A stretch of DNA of 64,000 bases from Malus domestica (lineage: Eukaryota > Streptophyta > Magnoliopsida > Rosales > Rosaceae), in assembly GCF_042453785.1 (NCBI RefSeq), contig NC_091676.1, positions 2,301,501-2,365,500 on the forward strand. The letters are read 5' to 3'. The stretch's first letter is position 1. Each line of letters begins with the position of its first letter. The translations under genes and the position numbers were made by a program. Below, one piece after another: positions 24,425-35,818 of this stretch. Below the pieces are notes generated by a model. The model worked only from the letters and a program-made list of their open reading frames with translations, ran no database searches and was not told the DNA's origin.

Positions 24425-25735
24425 AACTCAAACCTTATGCATTTTAGGTTTTAGATTGAAGTCCCTCTCCACATAAATAGCATAATAATAAAAGAGATGT
24501 AATAATATCAATAAAGACTCAAACTGTTATTATACTTTCATTTACACCACCAATTTAATTATTGAAATTTGCTTATGAGTTTCATTTTCAACAACAACAA
24601 AAATTGCTTATGGGTGCATTCTAGATTTATTTTATTTTATTTTATAATATGAGTACATTTATATAATAAAATTTGGGTACATTTTACATATAAAAAATTG
24701 GTACATTTATATAAAAATGTATATACATTTCACATACAAATTGTCACATCCCGGCCCGGGCTCCACCACATTCCGGGCTCAACTCCCCCGTAGCACGATA
24801 TTGTCCGCTTTGGGCCTCGACCATGCCCTCACGGTTTTATTTCTGGGAACTCACACGAGCAGAATTTTCCAGTGGGTCACCTATCATGGGATTGCTCTCG
24901 CGCGAACTCGCTTAACTTCGGAGTTCCAATGGAACCCGAAGCCAGTGAGCTTCTAAAAGGCCTCGTGCTAGGTAGAGATGAGAATATACATATAAAGCTT
25001 ACATTATCCACTCTCTTAAGCGATGTGGGATGTTACACAAACAATTGGTACATTTTATACAAAAAAAGAGAGGTTGTTTTTATATAAATTAAATGGGTAC
25101 ATTTTATATAAAAAAACAAGAGGTATATTTTATATATAAAAAAACAATGGGTACATTTTAGATTAAAAAAAAATAGATTGTGCATTAAAAAATGGGTACA
25201 TTTTACATAAAAGGAATGGTACTTACAAAACAAAAAAAAAATTGGTACATTTTGCATGTAACAAAGTGGTACATTTTTAAATAAAAATGGATACGTTAAA
25301 AATAAATTATGGGTACAAATAAAAGGTTAAAATAAAAGGTTAAAAAATTATGAGTACAAATAAAAGTTTAAAAATATGGGCACAAAAAGAAATTATTAAA
25401 TGGGTACAAATTAAAACTGAAAAGAAAATTGGTACAATTTAAAAAAGGGGTTGCAAATTAAAAATGGGTACAAACTAGAAATAGAAATATATGATACAAA
25501 GTTTAGCCATAACTATAAATATACCAAATGTAACATTTCTAACACTAAATGAATATATTCAGAAATACAATTGAATTGAAAAGAAAACAAAATTTAATTA
25601 TCTTGACATGTAAATATTTTATTATTGAAATAATTAATGACCTTATTAAAACGTAAGGACCTTGATTAAAAATTAAAAATGAATAAGGCCTTAATCAATG
25701 AAGTCGAAAAAATAAGGATGAGAACCTAATTTCTT
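24425..25735 (-). repeat. AT-rich GTACCC-motif interspersed repeat (copy 2)
   Basis: Dozens of GGGTACATTTTA-like motifs. The right edge (25620-25735) is the complement of the left edge of the copy at 2540-3325, including the GATTAAGGCCTTATT phrase. It was later split by the Cassandra-type LTR at 24742-25037. No coding content. Confidence 0.6.
24742..25037 (-). mobile_element. Cassandra-type solo LTR carrying a 5S rRNA-like segment
   Basis: 296 bp that on the minus strand begins TGTAACATCCCACATCG and ends GGGATGTGACA, flanked by CAAAT/CAAAC (a 5-bp duplication with one difference). Inside, on the minus strand near 24960-24850, is a block matching 5S rRNA: AACTCCGAAGTTAAGCG, then a GCGAGAGCAAT stretch, then GGTGACCCACTGG, then CTCGTGTGAGTTCCC. 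Cassandra TRIM elements are known for LTRs built on a 5S rRNA gene with its Pol III promoter. Only one LTR is present, so the rest was probably lost by LTR-LTR recombination. It is not a working 5S gene: it diverges over much of its length and lacks the normal 5S array context. Confidence 0.82.
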
Positions 25736-26049
25736 CTTTAATTAATTACCTGTACAGACTTTGTCACATATTTCATTCAGGCCTTTATGCGAGAGATACT
25801 TGACGAGCAAACTTGTAGCCATTGAAGGTGAGTGAAATCCACCCGCCATCAAACCCGTTACTTTATCAGCAACTTCATTCTCCGGCATGAACCTTCCAGT
25901 CGGGTCCGGGTTAAATAGTATGAAAGACAAGGTGTCGTGCATTTGGACTCCTCTGGAAGCAGCCGCTTTCTTCTCCTTAATCAACAACAAAACCTCCTTC
26001 CTCATTGCGTTCGCCGCCTCCAGCATCTATCTTCTAAAAAAAAAAAGAG

Positions 26050-26375
26050 TTATATATGAACACAATGGAGGCTCTCTTCCTTTCTCTACAACATACAGTC
26101 CCATGTTATTATTATTACTCAATGCTCTTGCTCTCATCATTTATGCATTCAAGTTTAAACCTTCCAAAACTAAACCTCCACCGGGTAGTTTAGGATGGCC
26201 GATTATAAGCGAAACAACCGCCTTCATGAATGAGATGCAACAAACGTTTGTGGGAGAAAAAATGAAAAAACACTCCACAAAGCTCTTCAAAACCAGCATA
26301 TTCTGCGAGCGGATGGTTGTTTTATGCGGCACTGCCGGTCACAAGTTCATTGCCACCAACGAGGAAAAGCTTTTA
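26050..26375 (+). pseudogene. Inverted duplicate of CYP716 exon 1 (hairpin left arm)
   Basis: Plus-strand copy of the P450 N-terminal exon: the membrane anchor, the PPPGSLGWPII hinge, NEMQQTFVGEKMKKHS and ERMVVLCGTAGHKF, ending EEKLL. It is the mirror image of 26400-26729 on the minus strand, with about 20 differences over some 326 bp (roughly 94% identity) and a 24-base spacer at 26376-26399. The anchor region has a 4-base indel relative to its partner, so the frame at the extreme 5-prime end differs. There is no downstream exon on this strand, so it cannot make a P450. A transcript across the pair would form a long hairpin. Confidence 0.85.
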
Positions 26376-26732
26376 GGTAGGAAGAGCGGCACTTCCACAT
26401 AAAAGCTTTTCCTGGTTGGTGGCATTGAACTTGTGACCGGCAGTGCCGCATAAAACAACCATCCGCTCGCCGAATATGCTGGTTTTGAAGAGCTTTGTGG
26501 AGTGTTTTTTCATTCTTTCTCCCACAAACGTTTGTTGCATCTCATTCATGAAGGCGATTGTTTCGCCTATAATCGACCACCCTAAACTACCCTGTGGAAG
26601 TTTAGTTTTGGAAGATATAAACTTGAATGCATAAACAATGAGAGCAAGCGCATTGAGTAATAATAATAACATAGGAATGTATGTTGTAGAGAAAGGAACG
26701 AAGAGAACCTCCATTGCGTTCATATATATCTC

Positions 26733-28032
26733 TTTTTTTATAGAAGATTGATGCTTTTATGGTATGGAGGCTGCCAAGCTTCCCTTTAGGCGTTGTATAT
26801 TTTACTTCGCGTCCACACTTGGGCGAACCTTAACCAACCATTAATTTTGGGATTTAATTACCAATGATGCTATTCTTACCCAGTGTTCAAAATATTCACA
26901 AAATTGACGATGTTTCGGTAGAAATATCTGAAAAAAATTAAGGATCAATATAAGAAAGGGGATTAATGCAAACTTCACTCTTTATAGGCGAGATATAAGA
27001 AAATCAATGAATCTTTATAAATTTACCGATTCACTAAAGAAAATTTGCCGAAACGCATGGTATCCATTTTTTCATTTACGAATTTCAATCTAGAACCTCT
27101 CACTTACAAGCGAAAGATAAATATTATTAGAACGTAGTACTAAATGACCTTACACTGACTTAAAATAATTTGTTAAGACTAGCTTTTAATAGAATTTTAT
27201 TTTATAATGAAGAGGTAATTTTCCAATCATGTAAGTGTGACCCACTAGTTGCTCCCTTATTTCTCTCATTTTCCATTTAGTGCTTGTCCTTTAATCGTAT
27301 GAAAAACTAAAGTAGTATTGCACCTGGTGAAGGGAGCTTGCCCATTGTCATCAGTTTCTCCAGAGAAAAACCTGATGAGAAGATTCCTGTCGGCAATGGA
27401 GAGAGGACAAGTGCGTTGATATCACCGGAGCGTTTGTGTCAAAATATGACATGTATAAAATAAACTTTAAGATGTTGATATATTATTAACACAAGACGCT
27501 ACAATAACAATGTACGTATTCGTGCTAAGTGATTCTTCCCCTCTCCTTGTACTCGTCTTACTTAGCATCTGATAAACTTTATAGGTATGGTCTATCACTA
27601 ATATTATCGATATTGTCCTAACTTAACCACCTATTCCTAGGTGTTGAATTTTATCACAAAAAGCATCGATGATATTAAAAGTAAAAAGTCTCGTATATTA
27701 ATTGTATAATATGCTACACGTCTCACGTACAATTTCGCATGCCGGGCAGCCAACAAGAAGCAATCAGACACTTCACTCCATAAAAATTGTGTATTACAAG
27801 ATAACTTTGACAAATTCTGGTCCATAAATACTTCAAATACATGAATTCATTATTTTCTACACGTCTACATATATCAAAATATGCTCAGGCTATACACTGA
27901 AAAATAAAATGTCTGAACGAGAAGTGCACTTCACACGAAGGAATCAAGTAAAACCCCCAGTCACCTCGAAATATTCCGACGACTACATCTTCATTCTACC
28001 GGGAATTCATTAAAATGACAAAATTCACAACA
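26733..28032. other. Intergenic between P450 relics and ALIX, no gene seen
   Basis: AT-rich. Short open frames only. The far end (27840-28032) is probably the 3-prime UTR of the minus-strand ALIX gene. Confidence 0.45.
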
Positions 28033-31000
28033 CTATTGTTGGCTATAGTAACCACCCTGTTGCGGAGGACGGTATTGACCTGGAATGGTGTAAGGAGGTC
28101 GAGGGTGCGATCCGGGTTGTTGTGCATGGGCATTGTAGTATGGACCCCTCCACCCTGGATAAGCAGGTTGACCATAGTCATGGTTTGCAGGTGGCTGTTG
28201 CTGGGTGTGTGGAGGTGGGTACGGACTACCAGCTTGAGGAGGTGGGTATGGACTACCAGCTTGAGGAGCGTATGGACTGGTAGGTTGAGGTGGCACAATG
28301 TAAGGAGATGGCATCTGCTGCGTTGAGCTATAGGGGGGAGGGTGAGAATATCCAGCCATTGCTGGCTGCTCAGGAGGATGGTAGTACGGTGGTGTTTGAG
28401 AACGAGGATCTGTTGGCTGTTGTGAACCAGATCTCTGAGCTTGATGTCCCACAGAAGGATAGTTGTTGTCGTATGCACCTGTGGTTTTAGTATCCTGGAA
28501 ACTGAGGCCTGCCATTTGTTTGTGCACATCTTCAATCATTTCCTTGCACTGGATGTTTCTAGTCATCACAAAGTCACTGCACTGCTGCTTTACATTCGTT
28601 ATTGCATCCTGTTGAAAATGGACAAAGCAATCAACCACTGGAACACTGGACATGAAGTCATGGAAATAAGTTCTCAAAGAAAACTATGTGAAGATTGATA
28701 GCATGCTGTCACAACAGACACCGGAAAAGATCCACCCAGAAAAAAGAAAATAGTGCGCTCAAATAGTTATAAGCGCACATTATTGAAATTACCTGAAGAG
28801 TAACGTAGAACTTTAAGCCCTCATTTATATTCTCCTTAATTTCGCGGAACTTTGCTATGGCAGCTTGAATCTGCTTGTAACATTTCTCACGAGATGCTAG
28901 AACAAAATGAAAAGGAAACAAACAGGAAAAAGATAAGAATACACTCCACTTTAATTATTATATGCAAAAAGATGGCATCACAGAAGCAAGGAAATAGATT
29001 TTATGTCATGAGACAGTCGGACAACTTCCCCACAAGCATTTACCATGGTCATGAAGGGGTAGGATAATACAACCAATGAACATCTATGATTAAATAATGC
29101 ATCGAAAGATGATACCTTAAAGCATACAAACCATTTACGAAAAATTAAAAGAATAGCCCACTCCCTAAAAGATCTACCTTTATAATCTTCTAGATTGAAG
29201 ATTGCAGCAAACTCATCATTTTGGGCCTGCAGATGACAAACACACATTTTGAAAATGAGATATTTAAGCGCTAAGATCCATTTCCATTTATTTAGGAATA
29301 TTATACAAGGAAAGGAATTTTCAAAACTCATAGCAAATACTATAGATGAATTTTCAATACATGAAATGACAGACAGGCGACAGCTCACTGGTAAGCAAAC
29401 TGGCTTGATTTGACAAAGGCATTTCTTTTTTTCATTTTTTTTTAAGAAAAAGAATAACAGGGTAGTAGTATAGCATATATTTTCTCAGCAGAGCTTCCAA
29501 TTGGTACGTTGATTACCAATTGCACACTCGAAACAGATGCTGGGAGGAAAAGGGAAATTGAAGAAATATGCATAAAGAAAGTCCAACAAAGATTAGAAAA
29601 GAAACGGACCTGGATTTGTAGCAATAATTGTTCTTGTGCCTCAATATTATGGGCAATGTCTTCACTTATATTATCATATTTAGATATCTCCTTCCTGAAA
29701 AGATCCTCATAGGAGCCGGTTGACGTCATCAACTTAGGAAGTATATCATCCTGAGGCCACATAAAAATAATAAGCACACAAAGCACTAAACTTAAGAACC
29801 AAGGCATCATTAACAATTGACAAAGCTGATCATGAATTGCTGATTGAACAAAAAAAAAATTCTCAAAAAGTTGCATCCAATATCAAATAATCAAATAATC
29901 AACGTACCTTTCTTTTCATCTCTTTAAGCATGTCTTCAAGACCAGCTCGTTGAGCACCAAGGGTTTCCAGTTGCCTCTGCATTGAGTACAGAAAGTTAAA
30001 AATGCAAAAATAACAAAACTAGTAATGGCCAAACCACTCATGTTAGAAGTTTAGAAAACAAGTTTAATCTATTCTCCAGTACAATGCAAAAGGAAAACTA
30101 GGTCTGAGTTTATACATATATATGCGCGTGTGTGCTGGGAGAGTACTTCATACAAGTAATCAAATTCAAACCACACAACATATGAAACTAACATTTAATA
30201 AAATTGATACAACAATATGCCTACATTCAGATAAATATGAGATGAACCACTACGCTGTCATGGGGTTATAATCGTTTTCTTTCAAATATTAAACTGATCC
30301 AAAAGCAATAAATCACTTGCATCAACTAAGTAATCAGGACAAATTTCACCACAATCAGACAGAGAGAAAAGAAAAGGCATGTCATAAGACATAAATCCAT
30401 AAAACAGACAGGAATAACCATACAAGTTATCATGCAACCTTTATACAGACGAAGTAAAAAGGGGTGAAAAACTTACCAAGCTCTGCTTCAGGGCCCCCAA
30501 AATAGCATCTTCATTGGCATCCAAAGACATTATTGGCCTAGCCAGAGTTGGGAGGGCAGATTCAATCTGTGAGAAGAAAGAACATAAAACCATTTAGAAA
30601 GCCACAACACCGACATACAGGAGATACATGATTCAAATATACTAAGCCTGATTAACTTATGAACTTCCAGAGAGAGAGACGGACAGGAGGAAGATAATTA
30701 GGAGAACAAATAAGGAGCATGTCAATATGAAAGACTAAACATATTAAAATGAGAGGAGAAGAATAAATTAATGAAATCAAACAATTGTTGGTGGATTGGA
30801 TTGTATTATTAACATTGGTTAAGAAACGAGGACAAACGAAAAACAAAAACACTTCCACCTATGATGGACAAACGTTCCATGTGCATATAAATTTTATTAA
30901 AATGAACAAGAATATAAAATCCAAAATGAAATAAATGAATTAAGACATATAAGAGGACACTTGGGAAACATGAAGAAGAAGAAGAGTTCCAAGAGAATTA

Positions 31001-33070
31001 CCGGACGACGATCAAGGATTGACATGAGAGCTGAATGTTCTCGGACCGAGCGCTCGATCCGAGCATCACTATCTGCAGCTTGCTTCAAGTTGCCTGCAAA
31101 CCTATTTAGCCTATCCTGTAAGTTCTTTGTCAGAGTACTTGACTGCGGCCTCGTCCACCGGGTTCCAAATTGGCTTCTAAACTGAGCATCTTCTCTGGCT
31201 TCTTTCTGCAAGAGTTCCTCAATATGTACCAAAATTTCCTGGTTTACTCTTTTCAAATCCCTAAGCTGCTGTAACTCAGCTTCCAAACCAGCAGGACCTC
31301 CACATAACTGCACTGCCTCCACATCTTCTTTAAGATCTGTAGGAAGAGTAAAATTCCCTTCCAAGGCAAGAATAGACTCCGGAAGGTCCATTTCCTTAAG
31401 CCTTACTCTGGTCAGTTCACTGGCTTGTTGTAACTTCTCTGCTTGTGTTCTGATAATGTCATCAACCATTTCAGTGTACCTAGAAAGAGCTTTTGCACTA
31501 CTGTCTGGAACAAGACTGGCAAACATCTTCTCCTTGCTCGCATCCAGGACCTCGCTCATTGCCAAAGGCTTCACCATGGAAAATGCCGGAAGAGGTGGTA
31601 AGGAACCAAGGGAAGGAACCCTCATGAGATAAACTCTATCATTCTCCTTCACAGCCCTCTCCAGGTTACGGTTCAGATTGACCTCTAACTTGCTAATTGC
31701 GTCCAGAATCTGTGCAGCAGCCCCCTTTGTGTTTTTCTTAGCCTCAGACAAAGCACTGATCCCACTCTTTAACCGTGCAATTTCTTCTGCAATCTCATCT
31801 TTCTCATGCAACTCTAGACCATACCTATAGCAAGCTTCTGCATAAAAGAGAGCTGCCTTTAACTGCATGTGTGATATCCAGGCCCTGTCAAAATGCTGGT
31901 TCAAGGGCGGAGCATTACATGTCACTAAAGCTTCCTCGTAATACAGCCCAACCTGTAACCACATCAGTGTCAAATCAATTCATAACAAAATCAAGTGGGT
32001 CAGTAAAACTTGTATTGAAACATTATTTCTCCATTCAAGGAAAACCCGAAAACACAGTAGTCCAGAGGTAACTAAAAGTTAAGATTCCGAGAGTATTAAT
32101 CAAACATAGTCTTTGGTTCAATATAATTTATATGGTATTTGATGAAAGCGAGGTAAAATCCACACTTGCAAACAGAATACCGAAAGCAATCAGCTTTCCA
32201 ACAGCCATACGATCCATTTTCCTCTCTGCTACCACAACTTTTAAAATAAATGGCAAAATTAACATTTGCATAGCAGAATCACTTCACTCAAACACACCCA
32301 CAGTTGCAGTTCAATCAATCAATCAATATTAAGTTCTACCTACACTATTAAAACCCAATCTGTAATCAATCAAACAAGCACAATACAATCCTCACCTGCC
32401 TCGAGATCTTGGCGCAAACACCCGGCGTGCTCCCTTTGGCAATCGTATTCTCAAAGACGCACTCTTGGGCCTGAGCCAGGATCAGCCTCTCCAGCATCCC
32501 AGCGCACTCCACCGACAAATCCACCGTCGTGGAGCTCCCAATCGACGCCTTGGTCGCCGCATTGTCCCTCAGAAATGCGAATGCCCCAGCCGCCGCAATA
32601 AACGCGTGCGACGCCTGCCGTCGACCATCGACGGTCGTGCGATCGTAGGAGAGCCCAATCTGACTGTACACGGCCCCCAAATTGAACAAAACGGCGGCCT
32701 TTTCCAGGTGGATGTTCTGCTGGGAAGCCTTCTGCTTGTTCTTGAAGGCGTCGTGCCAGACGAAGGTGACGGTGTTGATGTGATCCTTGTCCGGCGAGAT
32801 GGGGAAGCGGGTCTCGACGAGGCAGAGGGTTTTAAAGTAATTTTGGAGCAGGTCGCGGCGGGTGGTGAGCGATGGGTCGGGTTGGCGCTCGACGTCGGAG
32901 CGAAGCTGTTTGACGGTTTGGAGGTCGTCTTCGAGGTTCTGGGCTTCGCGCTCGGAGTAGTTGAAGGCGATGTAATTGCGGAGAGGGCGGTAGAGGTCGA
33001 TTTGGGTCGTCTTCTTCTCGAAGATTGCGAGCATGACGTGGGTGGCGGTACCGGAGGCGGAAGACGCCAT
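28033..33070 (-). CDS. ALIX: ALIX / BRO1-domain ESCRT-associated protein
   Basis: Eight exons: 33070-32396, 31952-31002, 30566-30477, 29976-29908, 29750-29610, 29226-29178, 28896-28793 and 28608-28033. All borders are GT-AG and the sum is 2655 bp, 884 aa plus stop, close to plant ALIX (about 850 aa in Arabidopsis). Residues about 5-400 form the BRO1 domain (YRPLRNYIAFNYSEREAQN, EKAAVLFNLGAVYSQIG, LKAALFYAEACYRYG). Residues about 400-715 are the coiled V domain (LTRVRLKEMDLPESILALEG, then Glu/Leu/Gln-rich helices). The tail from about 735 is Pro/Tyr/Gln-rich with SPYPPPQAGSPYPPP-type repeats, the usual docking region for ESCRT partners. Family knowledge: ALIX binds the ESCRT-III protein SNF7 and, in Arabidopsis, the deubiquitinase AMSH3, and sorts membrane cargo to the vacuole at late endosomes. 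It starts at the MASSASGTATHVML methionine. It is divergent from the Lys/Arg/Ser-rich gene. Confidence 0.97.
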
Positions 33071-33441
33071 CTTTGGGTTTTGGATTTGATCGGAATCGAA
33101 ATTCTAAGAAAAAATTGAAGAAGAAGAGAGAGTTGGGAGTTTTAACGAGTGAAATTGACCAGGTCAGTCTGCCTTGTGCGGAGTTGTTTTTCTTTTTCTT
33201 CTTCACAAAGCAAACTAGAAATATAGAAATTTCCTTTCCGGTGTTTTTCGGTTGGGAGCTAATTACAAATTCGTATTTCACACATTTTATTTTAGGTTCA
33301 ATTTTCATACCATACAATGGTCAATTTAATTGAATTTGTTATTCACAATATTCGAATATAAACCTCTCACTTTTAAACGAAAAAGAATACCATCACACTG
33401 TAGTATATGGTGGTTTCTCTGTTGCTATTTACGTTCCTTTT

Positions 33442-33698
33442 GGGTGCGTTTGGTACGCAGACGGGACGGGACGGGACGGAACGAAGGTGTAATTTTTTAA
33501 AAAGATATGGGTATATTTGTCTTAAAATGGTAAAACATTGTGTTCCACAGACGTGGAACAAACCCGTTCCGGGGGGGGCAAGTGGGATGCAAAAACACTC
33601 AAAATCTGTCCCGTGGAACAGCCCGTTCCACCCATTTTTGACGCACCAAACGCGGGACGGAACGCCTCGTCCTGTCTCGTCCCACGTACCAAACGCAC
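33442..33698. mobile_element. MITE with GGGTGCGTTTGGTACG ends
   Basis: The left end GGGTGCGTTTGGTACG pairs with CGTACCAAACGCAC at the right, and the subterminal GACGGGACGGGACGG pairs with a CGTCC-rich partner. The internal GTTCCACAGACGTGGAAC is a further small hairpin. It has hAT/Harbinger-like style, no coding capacity and lies in the ALIX upstream region. Confidence 0.6.
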
Positions 33699-33999
33699 AT
33701 CGTTTGGTATGCAGGGACGGGACGGAACGAAATGGGACGGGACGGGATGGGACAGGATGAGACGGAACAGAAAGAGAGCAAAGATGTTCTCGGATGGAAA
33801 CAAGGTGGAAGAAGAAGGAGACAGAGAGGTTATAATTTTGTGTTCTACGGATGTGGAACGAGTCGTTCCAGGAGATGAGCTGGAACGAAAATTCACTTAA
33901 AATTTATCACGTGCAACAGCACGTTCCACCCGTTTTAAGCGCACCAAACGTGGAACGGAAGACATCGCCCCACTCCGTTCCGTCTCGTCTCACCAAACG
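33699..33999. mobile_element. Second, related MITE directly adjacent
   Basis: CGTTTGGTATGCAGGGACGG at the left pairs with CCGTCTCGTCTCACCAAACG at the right. It shares the internal GTGTTCTACGGATGTGGAAC-like hairpin with the preceding element and abuts it almost base to base, so one copy inserted beside or into the end of the other. Confidence 0.55.
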
Positions 34000-34074
34000 G
34001 TAATAGTGGGGCATTATCGTCCTTTTACCCGAGTAATAAGAGTGGTGTGCCCTGTGCTGTGACGTGTGCGTCCC

Positions 34075-34200
34075 TCTCTATTTATACATCCCCAATCAAC
34101 AACGCCCAACGCGTAGACGCTTCTGGAAAGCTAAAAGTCAAGCCCTGTCTGTCTCTCTCATCTCTCATGTACGTCACCGCTGCTAATCCTATTAACTAGT
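34075..34200 (+). promoter_or_regulatory. Likely promoter and transcript start of the Lys/Arg/Ser-rich gene
   Basis: TATTTATACATCC near 34079 is a good TATA-type box, followed by a CT-rich leader (CTGTCTGTCTCTCTCATCTC, about 34147-34167), a common plant 5-prime UTR feature. The first exon would be non-coding, spliced to 35819-35899. Confidence 0.45.
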
Positions 34201-34529
34201 TCAGTCAATTGTCAATTTAGGGTTTTTTCTTTGTTTCATTGACTGCCTTCAACTGTTATCTATCGTAAAATTTGGGGTTTTGATCCTAAAGTTTCTGTCT
34301 TTGAATGTTTAGCGGGTCTCTGGGTTTGAGATTTTTTTTGTTTAATTAATCATGAGGGGACTGTATATGTGTTCATTCTGGAGTTTCTGTTTGGTTACTG
34401 AGAAAAAGAAAAACTTTAGTTAGCGAAAGTAAATTGCGCGCTCTTAAATGTTTCAATTCATCGTGATGCGAAGCATTGGATTTTTTATTTGGGTTTTTGT
34501 TAATTTGAAGATTGATGCTGCGAAAATTA

Positions 34530-35795
34530 GATAACCGGCCTCATTAAGTCTCAAATTTTTGTGCTCGCAAGTATACGAGTCAAATGATAGGATAGCATTG
34601 AAGCACATATATCGTCCCACAGAAATCGAATTGATTCTAATAGTCTTACTAACTAAATTGAAACACATTATAATTGAGAAGTTCTAACGAAAAAGATAGA
34701 AGATTTTGCATAAACTGAAACAAAATAAAGCTCGAAAATAAAATGCATGTAAATAATAAAATGAAAACATAAGAAAACAAGACCTAGGGTATCCGAATTC
34801 ACCATAACGAATTCTACTTAATTTCCTTAATATGTTATGCTCAAGTAGTTCTTCAATATTAATGATCGATTTTTTCTAAATTATTCAATGGTCATGGCAT
34901 CCTTACATGTTAACCCTCAATGGCATCTAGATGAATTTAAACAAGTAAGGACCCATTAAGCTTTATAGAAATTGTTGGAAAATAACACAAACCCTAATTC
35001 CATGGCATCTACCAATAGGTGTTTATGGTATCAATTACAAGAAGCTAAACCCAAGTTAAGTAAGAAATCTACTCTAACTTGCATCAAATCAACTTAACTA
35101 AAACTTAGATGGTGATCAAGCATCTAAATAAAAATCAAGCGCATTACGAATAGCATAAGATATTCAATAAGGAAGAAAAACTTGATAATAACAATGCCAC
35201 AAGGCAATTAAGTATTCATGATTAGGCTACATCGTAGCCTAGAAAAACTATAAACTTCTCTTCCTCTTCCCTTCTTTGCCGCAGCCCCTCTAAAGTGTGA
35301 TATATTATGGTAGCTTTTTTCTCAAAAGGAGAATGAGTCTCCTTTATTAACACCCACGGCAAACATTGGAAATACCAAGTAGAAATGGTCAAATAAATGA
35401 CCACTAATCCTACCTCTAATGGACTTTGAAGTCCTTGTTAAACAAAATGAAAAATAAACGAAAATAATAAAAACTAGTAATTATGTCTCCCCTAAAAGCC
35501 ATTGAATAGCATTCCCATGTCCCTTTGTTCGCCAATACCGTTGCTTCTTCTTTTTACTGTAATGCATGTCGTTGTACAGAAGTAGACTCTTGCCCAATTG
35601 GAATTTTACTCTAGACATCCGAAAAAGCTTGTTTTCCATTCCTTTTTTGCATAACTCGGTATTGAATGCCTATAAAATAAGACAATAGATTTTAGTGCAT
35701 TTAACCCATTCATATAGACAAAATCCAAAGGAAATATATGATAATAATATATGAAAATATGACCACATCAATTGAGTAATTGGTTTTTGACATTT
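34530..35795. repeat. Unclassified interspersed repeat in a 5-prime intron
   Basis: AT-rich block beginning about TTTTTGTGCTCGCAAGTATACG, a phrase found at the edges of repeated elements in many dicots (from memory). No long open frame, LTR pair or terminal inverted repeat was found. It lies between the promoter and the first recognisable exon of the downstream gene. The family call is weak. Confidence 0.35.
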
Positions 35796-35818
35796 GACAA
35801 AAAGGCATTACCTTGCAG

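Larger units (their letters stand above)
22508..26732 (-). pseudogene. CYP716-type cytochrome P450 pseudogene (minus copy)
   Basis: Reads on the minus strand. Exon 1 part, about 26717-26400: hydrophobic anchor MLLLLLNALALIVYAFKF, then a Pro/Gly hinge (LPQGSLGWSIIGET) and GERMVVLCGTAGHKF. Exon 2 part, about 26026-25750: AMRKEVLLLIKEKKAAA to GLMAGGFHSPSM. Exon 3, 23019-22829: [12 protein letters not shown] and [10 protein letters not shown] (ExxR region; ELMR). Exon 4, 22728-22508: PEEFDPTRF and the heme signature [10 protein letters not shown]. Exons 2-3-4 join with GT-AG borders and correct phase. Damage: two in-frame stops in exon 3 (TGA after PPLQ and TAA after YEG), an early stop after KWELV, and loss of the segment between exon 1 and exon 2, replaced by an inverted exon-1 copy. 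Motif wording fits CYP716 triterpene oxidases. Introns hold a Harbinger-like element and a Cassandra LTR. Confidence 0.85.

Noticed and set aside
24850-24960. Possible 5S rRNA gene
   Set aside because: It is inside an LTR with TG...CA ends and flanking duplication, is diverged from 5S over much of its length, and is single copy. It is a Cassandra feature, not a ribosomal gene.
27310-27420. Short GC-richer stretch as another P450 exon
   Set aside because: An open frame exists, but no P450 motif could be matched in either direction.
32465-33118. Long plus-strand open frame (217 codons) opposite ALIX exon 1
   Set aside because: It is the antisense of a GC-rich, conserved BRO1 exon. It has no known motif, and the spliced ALIX frame explains the sequence fully.
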